A stretch of 64,000 nt of DNA from Thalassolituus sp006212115 (GTDB taxonomy: Bacteria; Pseudomonadota; Gammaproteobacteria; Pseudomonadales; Oceanobacteraceae), in the NCBI RefSeq assembly GCF_040372045.1, contig NZ_BAABWH010000003.1; one strand, written 5' to 3'. The notes beneath the pieces are model-generated. The model ran no database searches, was not told where the DNA came from, and saw only the letters and a program-made list of their open reading frames with translations. Shown here in pieces: positions 15,756 to 24,356 of the stretch (position 1 is the stretch's first letter; each line of letters begins with the position of its first letter). A program made the translations under genes and the position numbers.

Positions 15756-18565
15756 TGAGCTTCCTTAAAACAGTCGTCCTGATCAGTGTTGTATTTACCC
15801 TGTCTGCCTGTAGTTGGCTGGGGAAAAAGGACGAGCGCCGATATCTTTCAGATATTGGTACTCTTACCGTTCGAACGGCTTCAAACGAGCCTCTGGGTGT
15901 TGATCATAAAGACGTTATCCGCAGCTACAAATCGTACCTTGAGGTCGGTACTGATCCAGAAATGCGAGTGCGTGTTGCGCATCGGATTGCTGGTCTGAAA
16001 TTACAATGGGATGAGGTCCGCCTTGATGAATTTGGCGATGATATCGACTCTATGGTTGCAGAAGACAGAGAAATGGCCGAAGCCTCGATCGGCGATTACG
16101 AAGCGCTTTTGTCTCTCTATCCCGATCGCATTGATAACGACGCAATTTATTACCAGCTCGCAAAGGCGTATTCGTTAGCGGGGCGTACGAATCAGGCAAT
16201 TGCGGTACTGGAAGAGTTAACCGCTCGTTATCCAGAATCTATTTACTATCTCGAGTCGCAATTCCGTCTTGGTCGCATGCTCTACAATGTCCGCGATTAC
16301 GAAGCCTCAGAAATGCGTTTTGAGCAAGTGGTTGCGTTTGGTGATCAGGGAAATCCGTATTATCTGGATGCGCAATATTTTGGTGGCTGGGCACTGTTTA
16401 AGCAGAATCGTCTGGAAGACAGTCTTCTGGCTTTCACTGAAATGATTGAGGAACACTTCCCCGACGACGAAACCTTAATGGCTGCGGAAGGCGCTGAACT
16501 GGAAGTGCTGAATGATAGTCTGCGAATTATGGCATTAATGTTCGATTACCTGGGTGACTGGACGGAAATTGCTCGCTTCTATGACGAACACGGCAGTCGG
16601 TACTTCGAATATCGCATCTACGCTGAGCTATCCAACCAGTATTACGAGAAAAAGTATTTTAAAAGCTCTGCGTCGACCTTGCGCGCTTTCGTTGATCGCT
16701 TCCCCGACGATGACCGAGCGCCTTTGTATTATCGACGTCTGATTTCTGGTTATGAAAAGGCGGGATATCCGCAACTCCGACGTAAGCACAAGAAGATATT
16801 TATTGAGCGTTTCGGGGTGGGGTCGCCATATTGGAATTCTCATGGCGAGGACGTACGCACTCTGATTACAGTGGCACTCGGAGATTATATCTGGGATCTC
16901 GCTACATTTGCTCATGGTTGGGGGCAGCAATCGAGCTCGAAGTCACAGAAAAGAGAGCGGCTCACTGAGGCGGCTGATTGGTATCGCGAATACATTCGCA
17001 GCTTCCCGAAGGCTCCGGATGCGGTGAAGGCGCATTTCCTTCTGGCGGAAATTTCATATGAAATTGGTAATTTCGACGACGCAAGAAACAACTACGAAAT
17101 CGTCGCCTACCAATACCCATTTTATGAAAATGCGGCAGAGGCGGGTTACGCTGCATTGCTGGCGTACAACAAATACCGTCCGACGCCAGAGGACGCGTTG
17201 CGGTGGCGTCAGTTGACGGTTGCCAGTGCGAAACGCTTTGTTCTCGAGTTTCCAGAAGACGAGCGTCGCGGGACTGTTTTGGTAAATACCGCAGAAATGT
17301 TGTTAGGCGATGAGTATTACGAGCAAGCGCTATCGACCGCTCGCTTGGCTCAGAAAAGCGGTGTGGAATTGCCTCCACGATATTCTTACGGTGCCTCACT
17401 TGTTCAGGGCCACTCCGCGTTTGAATTGGGTGAGTTTGCAGAAGCCGAAGGGGCCTTGCTCGCCGCGTCTGAATATACCGAGCTAACACGTAAAGAACGC
17501 GGTGAACTCCGGCAGAAGGCTGCTGCCGCGATTTATAAACAGGGTGAAGCCGCGCAGGAATCCAATCCAGAAGAGGCGGTGGCTCAGTGGTTGCGATTAG
17601 CCGATGTGGTGCCAGAGAGCAATCTGCGCGAGAACGCTGAGTACGATGCGGCGACGTTGTTGATGCAGGTTGCGGACTATCCGCGCGCTCAGGAAGTTCT
17701 GTTGGCGTTTCGTGATACATACCCTAAGAGTGAATTCAGTGCCGATATTCGCAGTAAATTAATTATTGCTTATGAAGAACAGGGCGAGTGGCGTCAGGCA
17801 GCGTTTGAACTTCAGTCTGTATCTGATAGCGGCAGCAACGACGAAGAAAAACGCATTGCGGCTTTCCAGTCGGCAGAATATTTCGAGAAGGCCGAGGATT
17901 ACGATAACGCGATCGTGATGTATCGACGCTATGCGCATACGTATAAACGACCTTTTGATCCCGCTATTGAAGCGCATTACAAGCTGGATCAAATTTACGC
18001 GAAGTTGGAAGAAGAGGAAAAACGACGCTTCTGGTTGGATAAAATTATCAGTCTTCACTTGCGCGCAGGAGAGGATCAGACTGATCGATCCCGCTATCTG
18101 GCGTCTCAGGCTGCGTTTGAATTAGGGGAGTTTGACCGGAATAAATTCGACAGTATTTCGATCAGCTTGCCTCTCGCCAAGAGTATTGTGCGGAAAAATA
18201 ACGCGATGCAGGGAGCGTTGAAGCGTTATACCCAGGCTGTGGAGATGGAAGTGCTCGAGTTTACGACACCATCCACTTATCACATTGGCGAAATGTACGC
18301 TAAATTCAGTCGCGGTTTATTGGAGTCTGAACGTCCGGCTGGGATGGACGAACTCGAGGAAGAGGAATACACCTTCCTGCTAGAAGACCAGGCATTCCCG
18401 TTAGAAGAAGCGGCCATTGATATTCATCAGACCAATATAGGGCGGACCTATGACGGGCTGTACGATGAATGGGTGAAGAAGAGCTTCGACTCAATGGCAG
18501 TATTAATGCCGGGGCAATACGATAAACAAGAACAGGCGGTGAGCTATGTTGATCAGATTCGCTAG
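15755..18565 (+). CDS. Large TPR lipoprotein
   Basis: The 936-residue product starts with a lipoprotein signal (FTLSAC, Cys19). Almost the whole chain consists of TPR-like helix pairs, for example YYQLAKAYSLAGRTNQAI, YYLESQFRLGRMLYNVRDY and ADIRSKLIIAYEEQGEWRQA. Such giant TPR solenoids in the periplasm scaffold multi-protein machines; BamD and Glt proteins are smaller or comparable examples. Residue +2 after Cys19 is Ser, compatible with outer-membrane sorting. The gene overlaps both neighbours (1 base upstream, 20 bases downstream), so expression levels should be closely tied. Confidence 0.85.
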   Translation: MSFLKTVVLISVVFTLSACSWLGKKDERRYLSDIGTLTVRTASNEPLGVDHKDVIRSYKSYLEVGTDPEMRVRVAHRIAGLKLQWDEVRLDEFGDDIDSMVAEDREMAEASIGDYEALLSLYPDRIDNDAIYYQLAKAYSLAGRTNQAIAVLEELTARYPESIYYLESQFRLGRMLYNVRDYEASEMRFEQVVAFGDQGNPYYLDAQYFGGWALFKQNRLEDSLLAFTEMIEEHFPDDETLMAAEGAELEVLNDSLRIMALMFDYLGDWTEIARFYDEHGSRYFEYRIYAELSNQYYEKKYFKSSASTLRAFVDRFPDDDRAPLYYRRLISGYEKAGYPQLRRKHKKIFIERFGVGSPYWNSHGEDVRTLITVALGDYIWDLATFAHGWGQQSSSKSQKRERLTEAADWYREYIRSFPKAPDAVKAHFLLAEISYEIGNFDDARNNYEIVAYQYPFYENAAEAGYAALLAYNKYRPTPEDALRWRQLTVASAKRFVLEFPEDERRGTVLVNTAEMLLGDEYYEQALSTARLAQKSGVELPPRYSYGASLVQGHSAFELGEFAEAEGALLAASEYTELTRKERGELRQKAAAAIYKQGEAAQESNPEEAVAQWLRLADVVPESNLRENAEYDAATLLMQVADYPRAQEVLLAFRDTYPKSEFSADIRSKLIIAYEEQGEWRQAAFELQSVSDSGSNDEEKRIAAFQSAEYFEKAEDYDNAIVMYRRYAHTYKRPFDPAIEAHYKLDQIYAKLEEEEKRRFWLDKIISLHLRAGEDQTDRSRYLASQAAFELGEFDRNKFDSISISLPLAKSIVRKNNAMQGALKRYTQAVEMEVLEFTTPSTYHIGEMYAKFSRGLLESERPAGMDELEEEEYTFLLEDQAFPLEEAAIDIHQTNIGRTYDGLYDEWVKKSFDSMAVLMPGQYDKQEQAVSYVDQIR

Positions 18566-19409
18566 TTTACTCGTCATCGCATTGATCGCAGGGTGTGCGG
18601 CTAATAAGCCAGCCATTCAGGATGGTGCTCAGTTGGGGCCAGATGGTCAGCCTGTTGCACAACCGCTCCCTGATGGATTTGAGGATCAATACCGCAATGG
18701 CTTGTCGTTGATGGAAGACAAGGAGTTTGATCAAGCTCAGCAGCATTGGGCAGACATGTCGGTTATCTTTGGTCAGTACCCTGGTGTGTGGACCAATCTT
18801 GGCCTGGCCAGGTTTTACGTCGGTGACTTTGAAGGTGCTGTAGCCGCGTACGAGCAGGTAGAGTCGATTGATCCAACGTTTTGTCCTGTTCATGCGGTCA
18901 GTGGTATCGCCTACCGAGAGCTTGGTCAGTTTGATGATGCTCAGGCCAGCTATTACGCTGCTATTGATTGCAACCCAACTGAGGGACGCCACTATTTCAA
19001 TCTGGGTATCCTCCTTGATCTTTACCGCAATGATCTCGTCGGCGCGTTGGAAAACTACCGTAAAGCACGGCGACTTATGCCTGACAACGAGAAACTCAAT
19101 ATCTGGGTGGTCGACCTGGCTCGACGAACAGGGGCAGATGAGGTAGACCCCGCTGAACTGGATGGTTGGGAGGCAAGCTTGCGCGCTAAGCCTGCTGAAA
19201 CCGATGCAGTTACACCTGTTGAAGAAGGTGTTGGCATAAACTCAACTGCGATTTCGACCGATGCGATAAATACAGAGCAAGAGGCTGGTGCAGAGGATTC
19301 AGTTCAGGGTGAGACCTCTGCAACTGCAAATAATGCGTCTGAAGAGGATGTAGTCGAGCAGGATGTAGTCGAGCAGGATGTGCCCGGTGACGTGGAGGGT
19401 GGACAATGA
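18546..19409 (+). CDS. TPR lipoprotein with acidic C-terminal tail
   Basis: The 287-residue protein has a lipobox (LIAGC, Cys17) followed by Ala. Three to four TPR units cover about 45-190 (GVWTNLGLARFYVGDFEGAVAAYEQ, GRHYFNLGILLDLYRNDLVG has the TPR helix spacing). The C-terminal 80 residues are low-complexity and acidic and end in a short tandem repeat (VVEQD twice), encoded by a 15-base direct repeat near 19350-19380. It resembles the TPR lipoprotein GltE of the Myxococcus gliding machinery in size and layout. The start lies 20 bases inside the preceding gene. Confidence 0.83.
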   Translation: MLIRFASLLVIALIAGCAANKPAIQDGAQLGPDGQPVAQPLPDGFEDQYRNGLSLMEDKEFDQAQQHWADMSVIFGQYPGVWTNLGLARFYVGDFEGAVAAYEQVESIDPTFCPVHAVSGIAYRELGQFDDAQASYYAAIDCNPTEGRHYFNLGILLDLYRNDLVGALENYRKARRLMPDNEKLNIWVVDLARRTGADEVDPAELDGWEASLRAKPAETDAVTPVEEGVGINSTAISTDAINTEQEAGAEDSVQGETSATANNASEEDVVEQDVVEQDVPGDVEGGQ

Positions 19410-19720
19410 AATTTCGTTTTATTCTTCTGTTGATGCTTGGCTCGCTGGACAGTATGGCTGCAGTGGCAGCTGATGATGTGGTTCGTCTACAGGGAATGAC
19501 GATCCGGGGTAACAGTGAAAACCCGAATGTTCTTTATATCAATGCCTGGCAGCCGCCGCCGGGCACAGGGCGGCTATATGAGCCTGTCACCAGTTTTAAT
19601 CGCCACTGGTTCAGACCACTTACGCGAGATAGCCTATTGCGGGAAATCCGCTATGGTAAACAGTACACAGAAAAAGAGGATCACGTCACACGCTTAAACG
19701 AAGTCCTTGAAATTCAGTGA
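19406..19720 (+). CDS. Small secreted protein of the envelope locus
   Basis: The 104-residue protein has a signal peptide (after AAVA, about residue 21). The mature part is only about 80 residues: VVRLQGMTIRGNSENPNVLYINAWQ, a Pro-rich PPPGTGRLYEP, then a charged end. The family is unknown to me. The ATGA overlap with the TPR lipoprotein gene shows coupling. A phrase such as LQGMTIRGNSENPNVLYI also occurs in small proteins beside ExbBD-type genes in related bacteria as far as I recall, so it may be a fixed partner of the motor. Confidence 0.7.
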   Translation: MKFRFILLLMLGSLDSMAAVAADDVVRLQGMTIRGNSENPNVLYINAWQPPPGTGRLYEPVTSFNRHWFRPLTRDSLLREIRYGKQYTEKEDHVTRLNEVLEIQ

Positions 19721-19840
19721 CCTGCTGTTTTTTCCATTAAAAAATAATGGTTAAATCACTCCCATGCGGTTGTCTGCCTACCCACTGATCAGACATCGCT
19801 CTAACAGAACAACAAAAGTATCAGAAACTGGAGATATCCA

Positions 19841-20497
19841 ATGGAATCCATCATTCGCTTCCTGCAGGAAGGTGGTGTTTTTATGTACCCGATTGCAATC
19901 ATCATGGTAATCGGTCTAGCCGTCGCAATTGAACGCCTTCTCGTCCTGGCGAAAGAAAAATCAGGTAATCGTCGCGCCTTTGACGAAATGTACCCCATGC
20001 TGCAGAAACGTGACCTGCGTGCAGCACTGAACTATGCCAACAGTTCTGATACTCACATTGCTAACATTTTTGCTTCCGGTATTCAGCGCATTCCAACCGC
20101 GCAGCGCCGCGAAGAAGTCGAATATGCGCTGGAAGAAGGTCTGATGGAAGCCATTCCACAGCTTGAGAAACGTACGCCGTATATTGCTACGCTGGCGAAT
20201 ATCGCCACGCTGATGGGACTTCTGGGTACCATTATGGGTCTGATCGCGGCGTTCACTGCAGTGGCCAGCGCTCCGGCCGCAGAGAAAGCAGAACTTCTGT
20301 CTCAGAGTATTTCGGTTGCGATGAACACGACCGCATTTGGTCTGATTGCAGCGATTCCGCTGATTCTCCTTCACAGCTACTTGCAAACCAAGACTTCTGA
20401 AATTGTCGATAGCATTGAGATGGCCGGCGTTAAGTTTCTGAATACCATCACTGATAAAAAGGCGGGACAAAACGGCACTCCTTCCAATAACGGTTAA
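19841..20497 (+). CDS. MotA/TolQ/ExbB-type proton channel protein
   Basis: The 218-residue protein has the three-helix TolQ/ExbB layout: TM1 at about 13-33 (VFMYPIAIIMVIGLAVAIERL), a cytoplasmic loop, then TM2 (LANIATLMGLLGTIMGLIAAF) and TM3 (NTTAFGLIAAIPLILLHSYL). The conserved LGLLGTxxG-like and T/A-F-G-L motifs are clear. Together with the two ExbD-like proteins it should form a channel that uses the proton motive force. The gene is 120 bases after the small secreted protein. It resembles AglR of the gliding motor as much as TolQ or ExbB. No pal-tolB genes are near. Confidence 0.92.
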   Translation: MESIIRFLQEGGVFMYPIAIIMVIGLAVAIERLLVLAKEKSGNRRAFDEMYPMLQKRDLRAALNYANSSDTHIANIFASGIQRIPTAQRREEVEYALEEGLMEAIPQLEKRTPYIATLANIATLMGLLGTIMGLIAAFTAVASAPAAEKAELLSQSISVAMNTTAFGLIAAIPLILLHSYLQTKTSEIVDSIEMAGVKFLNTITDKKAGQNGTPSNNG

Positions 20498-20511
20498 TCA
20501 GGAGTCGTTCG

Positions 20512-21021
20512 ATGAGACGCCATAAGAAAATCAGAGAAGAGGCGGAGCTCAACGTAACATCCTTCATGAACCTGATGATCGTACTGGTTCCTGTGCTGTT
20601 GATGAACATGGTTTTTTCACAGCTGGCCGTATTGGATCTCAGGTTACCTTCTGGCGATGAGCCAGGTGCCGTTAACCCGGAGGATGTCACGCTTGAAGTG
20701 ACGATCAGGAAGTCAGGATTCACGCTGTCTCGCACCTATCAGGAAGAGACAGTAGAGTTGGCTTCTATCCCTGCGAATGCTGGAGAACTGGACTATGAAG
20801 GGCTTTCTGAAGCGCTTCAGAAGGCCAAGAAGAATCCTGAATTTGCAGACAAGAAAGATATTACTTTGCTTGCTGAGCCGAACACCGATTACCAGACACT
20901 GGTGACAGTGATGGATACGGTTCGTATTTATCCGGCAGTTGTCGCAGCGTCGTTAGTGGATGCCGTGCTGTTCCCGGATATTTCACTGGGTGAGGCGGAT
21001 GCGCAGGAGGTGGCACCATGA
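20512..21021 (+). CDS. ExbD/TolR-like protein lacking the proton-carrying Asp
   Basis: The 169-residue protein has a basic N-terminus, one membrane helix (about 17-38) and a periplasmic domain ending in the typical YQTLVTVMDTVRIYP. In the helix start, ELNVTSFMNLMIVL, the residue at the site of the essential ExbD/TolR aspartate is Asn20. The sister protein encoded next keeps Asp30 there. So this subunit probably cannot carry protons itself and may play a structural or gating role in a mixed dimer. The gene follows the channel gene by 14 bases and overlaps the next by 4. Confidence 0.9.
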   Translation: MRRHKKIREEAELNVTSFMNLMIVLVPVLLMNMVFSQLAVLDLRLPSGDEPGAVNPEDVTLEVTIRKSGFTLSRTYQEETVELASIPANAGELDYEGLSEALQKAKKNPEFADKKDITLLAEPNTDYQTLVTVMDTVRIYPAVVAASLVDAVLFPDISLGEADAQEVAP

Positions 21022-21515
21022 AAATGTCACGTCGTGCTAAGCGCATGCACCGCAACCACAAGCGTAATGCGAATAAAAATGGCCTTAACCTGACGGCCCT
21101 GATGGATATTTTCACCATTCTGGTGTTCTTCCTGATGGTGAACCAGTCTGAGGTGGAGGTTCAGAATACCGACAGCGTAGAGCTTCCGGTATCTGTGTCT
21201 GAGAATAAGCCGGAAGAACAGCTTACCGTATTGATTACCGGTAATGACCTGTTGGTTCAGGGGCGCTCTGTGGTGGCACTGTCGGTGCTCAAACAGGGTG
21301 ATGATGAGATTATCCCTGCATTGTTGTCTGAGCTTGAGTATCAGGCCAGTCGTACACCCTTGCTTCCAGGTGAGGACAGTCGGCCTGTTACGATTGTTGG
21401 TGACAAAGGCACTGAGTATGCGGTTCTCAAAAAGATCATGAGTACCTGTGCTAAGTCTGGTTTTGCCAATATCTCGCTAGCAGTAAATCAGAAGCAGCCG
21501 GGAGGTGCGGGATGA
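21018..21515 (+). CDS. ExbD/TolR-like protein with the conserved membrane Asp
   Basis: The 165-residue protein has an unusually long basic cytoplasmic tail (RRAKRMHRNHKRNANK), a membrane helix and a periplasmic domain (VTIVGDKGTEYAVLKKIMSTCAKSGFANISLAV) of ExbD type. Asp30 in LNLTALMDIFTILVFFLMVN is the expected proton-carrying residue. The gene overlaps both neighbours by 4 bases (ATGA). With the Asn-bearing sister it should form the moving core of the channel, comparable to the AglQ/AglS pair beside AglR. Confidence 0.92.
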   Translation: MKMSRRAKRMHRNHKRNANKNGLNLTALMDIFTILVFFLMVNQSEVEVQNTDSVELPVSVSENKPEEQLTVLITGNDLLVQGRSVVALSVLKQGDDEIIPALLSELEYQASRTPLLPGEDSRPVTIVGDKGTEYAVLKKIMSTCAKSGFANISLAVNQKQPGGAG

Positions 21516-22471
21516 GTGGCATCTATCGCGCTCCTGAACTGCCTTGGACAGACGGCGAAGACGGCAAGCGCTTGTGGTCGATCCTTGGTGTTCTGCTGCT
21601 GTTGATGTTAGTTGTCGGTGTGGTTGTTCCTTTTATCGATCTGCCTGAAAAGGACAGGTCGGAGCTGGAGGAGTTACCGCCTCAGCTGGCGAAAGTAATT
21701 GAGCGAAAAAAGCTGGAGCTACCTAAGCCGAAGCCAGAGCCAAAACCGAAGCCGGAACCCAAGCCTGAACCCGAGCCGGAGCCAGAACCAAAGCCCGAGC
21801 CAAAACCTGAACCCAAGCCACAGCCTAAGCCTGAACCGAAACCAAAGCCGGTTCCGAAAGTTGATGCTACAGAACAACAGCGTCAGCAGGCGAAGCAGAA
21901 AGCGAGGGATGCAGTAGGCTCTGAAGCCTTGAAGGCACTGAGTGATTTGCGCTCAGCGATTCCAACGACGGCGCTGAGTACTTCAAGTTCGAATCTGAGT
22001 ACCAAGGGCACGCAGGCGACCAATGTTGGTTCTGTAGTTGATCGTTCGGCCGCGACCCGCAGTTCGGGTGGTGTCGATGTTGCTACACTGACCAATGTTA
22101 CGGCGGGCGAGAACTTAGGTGATCGCGCTACCACAACGGTCGAGGTGGCTGCGGAGGCAGTGGCTGCAGCGGAAGAGTCGAAGAAACGCAGTCAGGAAGA
22201 GCTTCGTCTTGTGTTTGAATCCTACAATGTTCACTACGACCGTTTGTATCGTAGAGCATTACGTAAGGACCCAACACTTGAAGGTTCGGTTACCCTGGCG
22301 CTGACTATCCAGCCGGATGGCTCAGTGACCTCGTGTAAGGCAGCGAAGACTGAAGTTAAGGATGCGAGACTGATCCGTAGTGTCGAGTTGAAATGTCAGC
22401 AGATGGCGTTTGAAAACCGACCTGGCGTTGAGGTCACGAAAGTCGAATATCCTATTCGCTTCAATCCTTAG
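21512..22471 (+). CDS. TonB-like energy transducer with AgmX/PglI-type C-terminal domain
   Basis: The 319-residue protein has a short cytoplasmic start, one membrane helix (about 21-42), a periplasm-spanning Pro/Lys/Glu rod (residues 71-116, KPEP repeats), a low-complexity Ser/Thr/Ala stretch and a C-terminal domain from about 225 (LRLVFESYNVHYDRLYRRAL, GSVTLALTIQPDGSVTSC). The end is the AgmX/PglI type, related to TonB, with two cysteines. It would carry conformational energy from the ExbB/D-like channel to outer-membrane partners. Unlike AgmX (GltJ) of Myxococcus, it has no zinc-ribbon or GYF domain at the N-terminus. It is the last gene of the operon; a terminator follows. Confidence 0.88.
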   Translation: MSGIYRAPELPWTDGEDGKRLWSILGVLLLLMLVVGVVVPFIDLPEKDRSELEELPPQLAKVIERKKLELPKPKPEPKPKPEPKPEPEPEPEPKPEPKPEPKPQPKPEPKPKPVPKVDATEQQRQQAKQKARDAVGSEALKALSDLRSAIPTTALSTSSSNLSTKGTQATNVGSVVDRSAATRSSGGVDVATLTNVTAGENLGDRATTTVEVAAEAVAAAEESKKRSQEELRLVFESYNVHYDRLYRRALRKDPTLEGSVTLALTIQPDGSVTSCKAAKTEVKDARLIRSVELKCQQMAFENRPGVEVTKVEYPIRFNP

Positions 22472-22492
22472 CAGTGCTTAAGAAAAATAAGG

Positions 22493-22518
22493 GAGCCCGG
22501 TAATACCGGGCTTTCTTA
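22493..22518 (+). terminator. Rho-independent terminator of the envelope operon
   Basis: AGCCCGG (22494-22500), a short loop and CCGGGCT (22506-22512) form a strong stem followed by TTCTTATG. It lies 22 bases after the AgmX-like stop and ends the long coupled gene series. Confidence 0.8.
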
Positions 22519-22611
22519 TGTCCGCTTATCATACTGGCCCATGCGTCACAGTCAGGCTAAACTCATTCCTATCTGGCGACCGCCAAATTACCATCATCAG
22601 GGGAGTAAAAA

Positions 22612-24291
22612 ATGAACGAACAGTTTTTCCAGGAGCGTTATCCGGAAGGCTACCCTAAGACCGTTAACGTCAACGAGTTTACGTGTATTACCGAGATATT
22701 TGAGGGTTTCGTAAAACGGTTTGCTGACAGGCCTGCGTTTACTTGCCTCGGGCAAACTATGACGTATGCCGAACTGGATGCAAAAAGTGGCGCGTTTGCG
22801 GCTTACCTGCAGAATGAAACTGACCTGCAGGCGGGTGATCGTATAGCTGTTCAGCTTCCTAATATTCTGCAATACCCGGTCGTCGTTTTTGGTGCCATGC
22901 GTGCAGGGATTACCGTGGTGAATACCAATCCGCTGTATACAGAGCGTGAAATGGAACACCAGTTTAACGACTCCGGCGCGAAAGCCTTGGTAGTTCTGGC
23001 GAACTTTGGCGATAAAGTTGAACGTGTTCTGCCTAAAACCGGCATCAAGCATGTGATAGTGACGCAGGTGGGTGATCTTCATTGCCCACTTAAACGGACG
23101 TTGATTAACTCCGTGCTGAAATACGTCAAGAAAGAAGTGCCTTCGTATTCAATACCAGGCGTGACGCCATTACGAAAAGCACTCAGCAAAGGCAAGGGGC
23201 AATCGTTCAGCTCTGTTCTGGCTAAGGCTGATGACGTTGCAGTGCTTCAATACACAGGTGGCACCACAGGTGTTGCCAAGGGTGCGATGCTGACTCACGG
23301 TAACCTGATGGCCAACATGGCTCAGGCTTATGGCGTGTTTAAGCAGATCATGGATGAGGGTGTTGAGACTGTGATTTGTCCGCTTCCTCTGTACCATATT
23401 TACGCGTTCACGATGCACTGCATGGTGCTTCTGCAAACGGGTAATCACAGTATCCTTATCCCGAATCCGCGTGATATTCCCGGTTTCATTAAAACCCTGC
23501 AGAAAACCGAATTTACCGGCTTTGTTGGCCTGAATACTCTGTTCGTTGCGCTGTGTGCACAGGAAGACTTCCGTGCGCTGGACTTCAGCAAGCTTAAACT
23601 GACCGTATCAGGCGGTATGGCCTTAACTAAGGCCGCCTTCGATGAATGGAAAGCAGTGACAGGGTGTGAGGTTGCCGAAGGTTACGGTATGACTGAGACG
23701 TCGCCAGTGGTTTCCTTCAATCCGACCACTCGCATCAAACAAGGCACCATTGGTATGCCTGTTGCGAATACCGCTTGTAAGGTAATCGATGAAGAGGGCA
23801 ATGAGTTACCACTCGGAGAAGCGGGTGAGCTCTGTGTTAAAGGCCCTCAGGTGATGAAAGGTTATTGGCAGCGTCCTGAAGCAACGGCTGAAACCATGAC
23901 TGAAGATGGCTGGTTGAAGACGGGTGACATGGCTGTGATTGGCGAGGACGGCTACCTTAAGATCGTTGATCGTAAGAAAGATATGATCATCGTATCCGGC
24001 TTTAATGTTTACCCGAATGAAGTGGAAGACGTCGTGGTGTCTCACAAGAACCTCGTTGAGGCGGCAGCAATCGGTATTCCTGACGAGAAGAGCGGTGAAG
24101 CAGTTAAGCTATTTGCTGTTCGCAACGACCCTGCTTTGACGGAAAAAGATGTCATTGCATATTGTCGTGAAAACCTCACCGCCTACAAAGTACCTAAGGT
24201 GGTTGAATTCCGCGATGAACTGCCGAAGACCAATGTCGGTAAGATCCTTCGTCGTGAGCTTCGCGACGAGGAGCTGGGCAACGCTCAGTAA
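22612..24291 (+). CDS. fadD: Long-chain fatty acid--CoA ligase
   Basis: The 559-residue enzyme activates fatty acids with ATP and CoA for beta-oxidation or lipid synthesis. It has the AMP-binding motif YTGGTTGVAKGAM, the GYGMTETSP motif and the C-terminal GDMAVIGEDGYLKIVDRKKD with the FACS-type VSGFNVYPNEVED. A lysine-bearing end (KTNVGKILRREL) supplies the catalytic Lys. Length is typical of FadD. The start ATG follows GGGGAGT. It stands alone, with a terminator on each side. A role in alkane or lipid use fits a marine setting but is inference. Confidence 0.95.
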   Translation: MNEQFFQERYPEGYPKTVNVNEFTCITEIFEGFVKRFADRPAFTCLGQTMTYAELDAKSGAFAAYLQNETDLQAGDRIAVQLPNILQYPVVVFGAMRAGITVVNTNPLYTEREMEHQFNDSGAKALVVLANFGDKVERVLPKTGIKHVIVTQVGDLHCPLKRTLINSVLKYVKKEVPSYSIPGVTPLRKALSKGKGQSFSSVLAKADDVAVLQYTGGTTGVAKGAMLTHGNLMANMAQAYGVFKQIMDEGVETVICPLPLYHIYAFTMHCMVLLQTGNHSILIPNPRDIPGFIKTLQKTEFTGFVGLNTLFVALCAQEDFRALDFSKLKLTVSGGMALTKAAFDEWKAVTGCEVAEGYGMTETSPVVSFNPTTRIKQGTIGMPVANTACKVIDEEGNELPLGEAGELCVKGPQVMKGYWQRPEATAETMTEDGWLKTGDMAVIGEDGYLKIVDRKKDMIIVSGFNVYPNEVEDVVVSHKNLVEAAAIGIPDEKSGEAVKLFAVRNDPALTEKDVIAYCRENLTAYKVPKVVEFRDELPKTNVGKILRRELRDEELGNAQ

Positions 24292-24310
24292 AGTAAGCGT
24301 GTTACAATTA

Positions 24311-24336
24311 GCGCCCCTTTTTAGGGGCGTTTTTTG
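24311..24336 (+). terminator. Rho-independent terminator after fadD
   Basis: CGCCCC (24312-24317) pairs with GGGGCG (24324-24329), followed by seven T. It sits 20 bases after the fadD stop and 21 bases before the hrpA start. Confidence 0.92.
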
Positions 24337-24356
24337 TTTAACTGGGTTGAAAATAA

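Noticed and set aside
19841..22471. Ordinary TonB-ExbB-ExbD iron uptake system
   Set aside because: There are two unequal ExbD-like genes, an AgmX-type end and a TPR/barrel operon upstream, and no receptor is linked here; the TonB receptor at 51-53 kb is far away.
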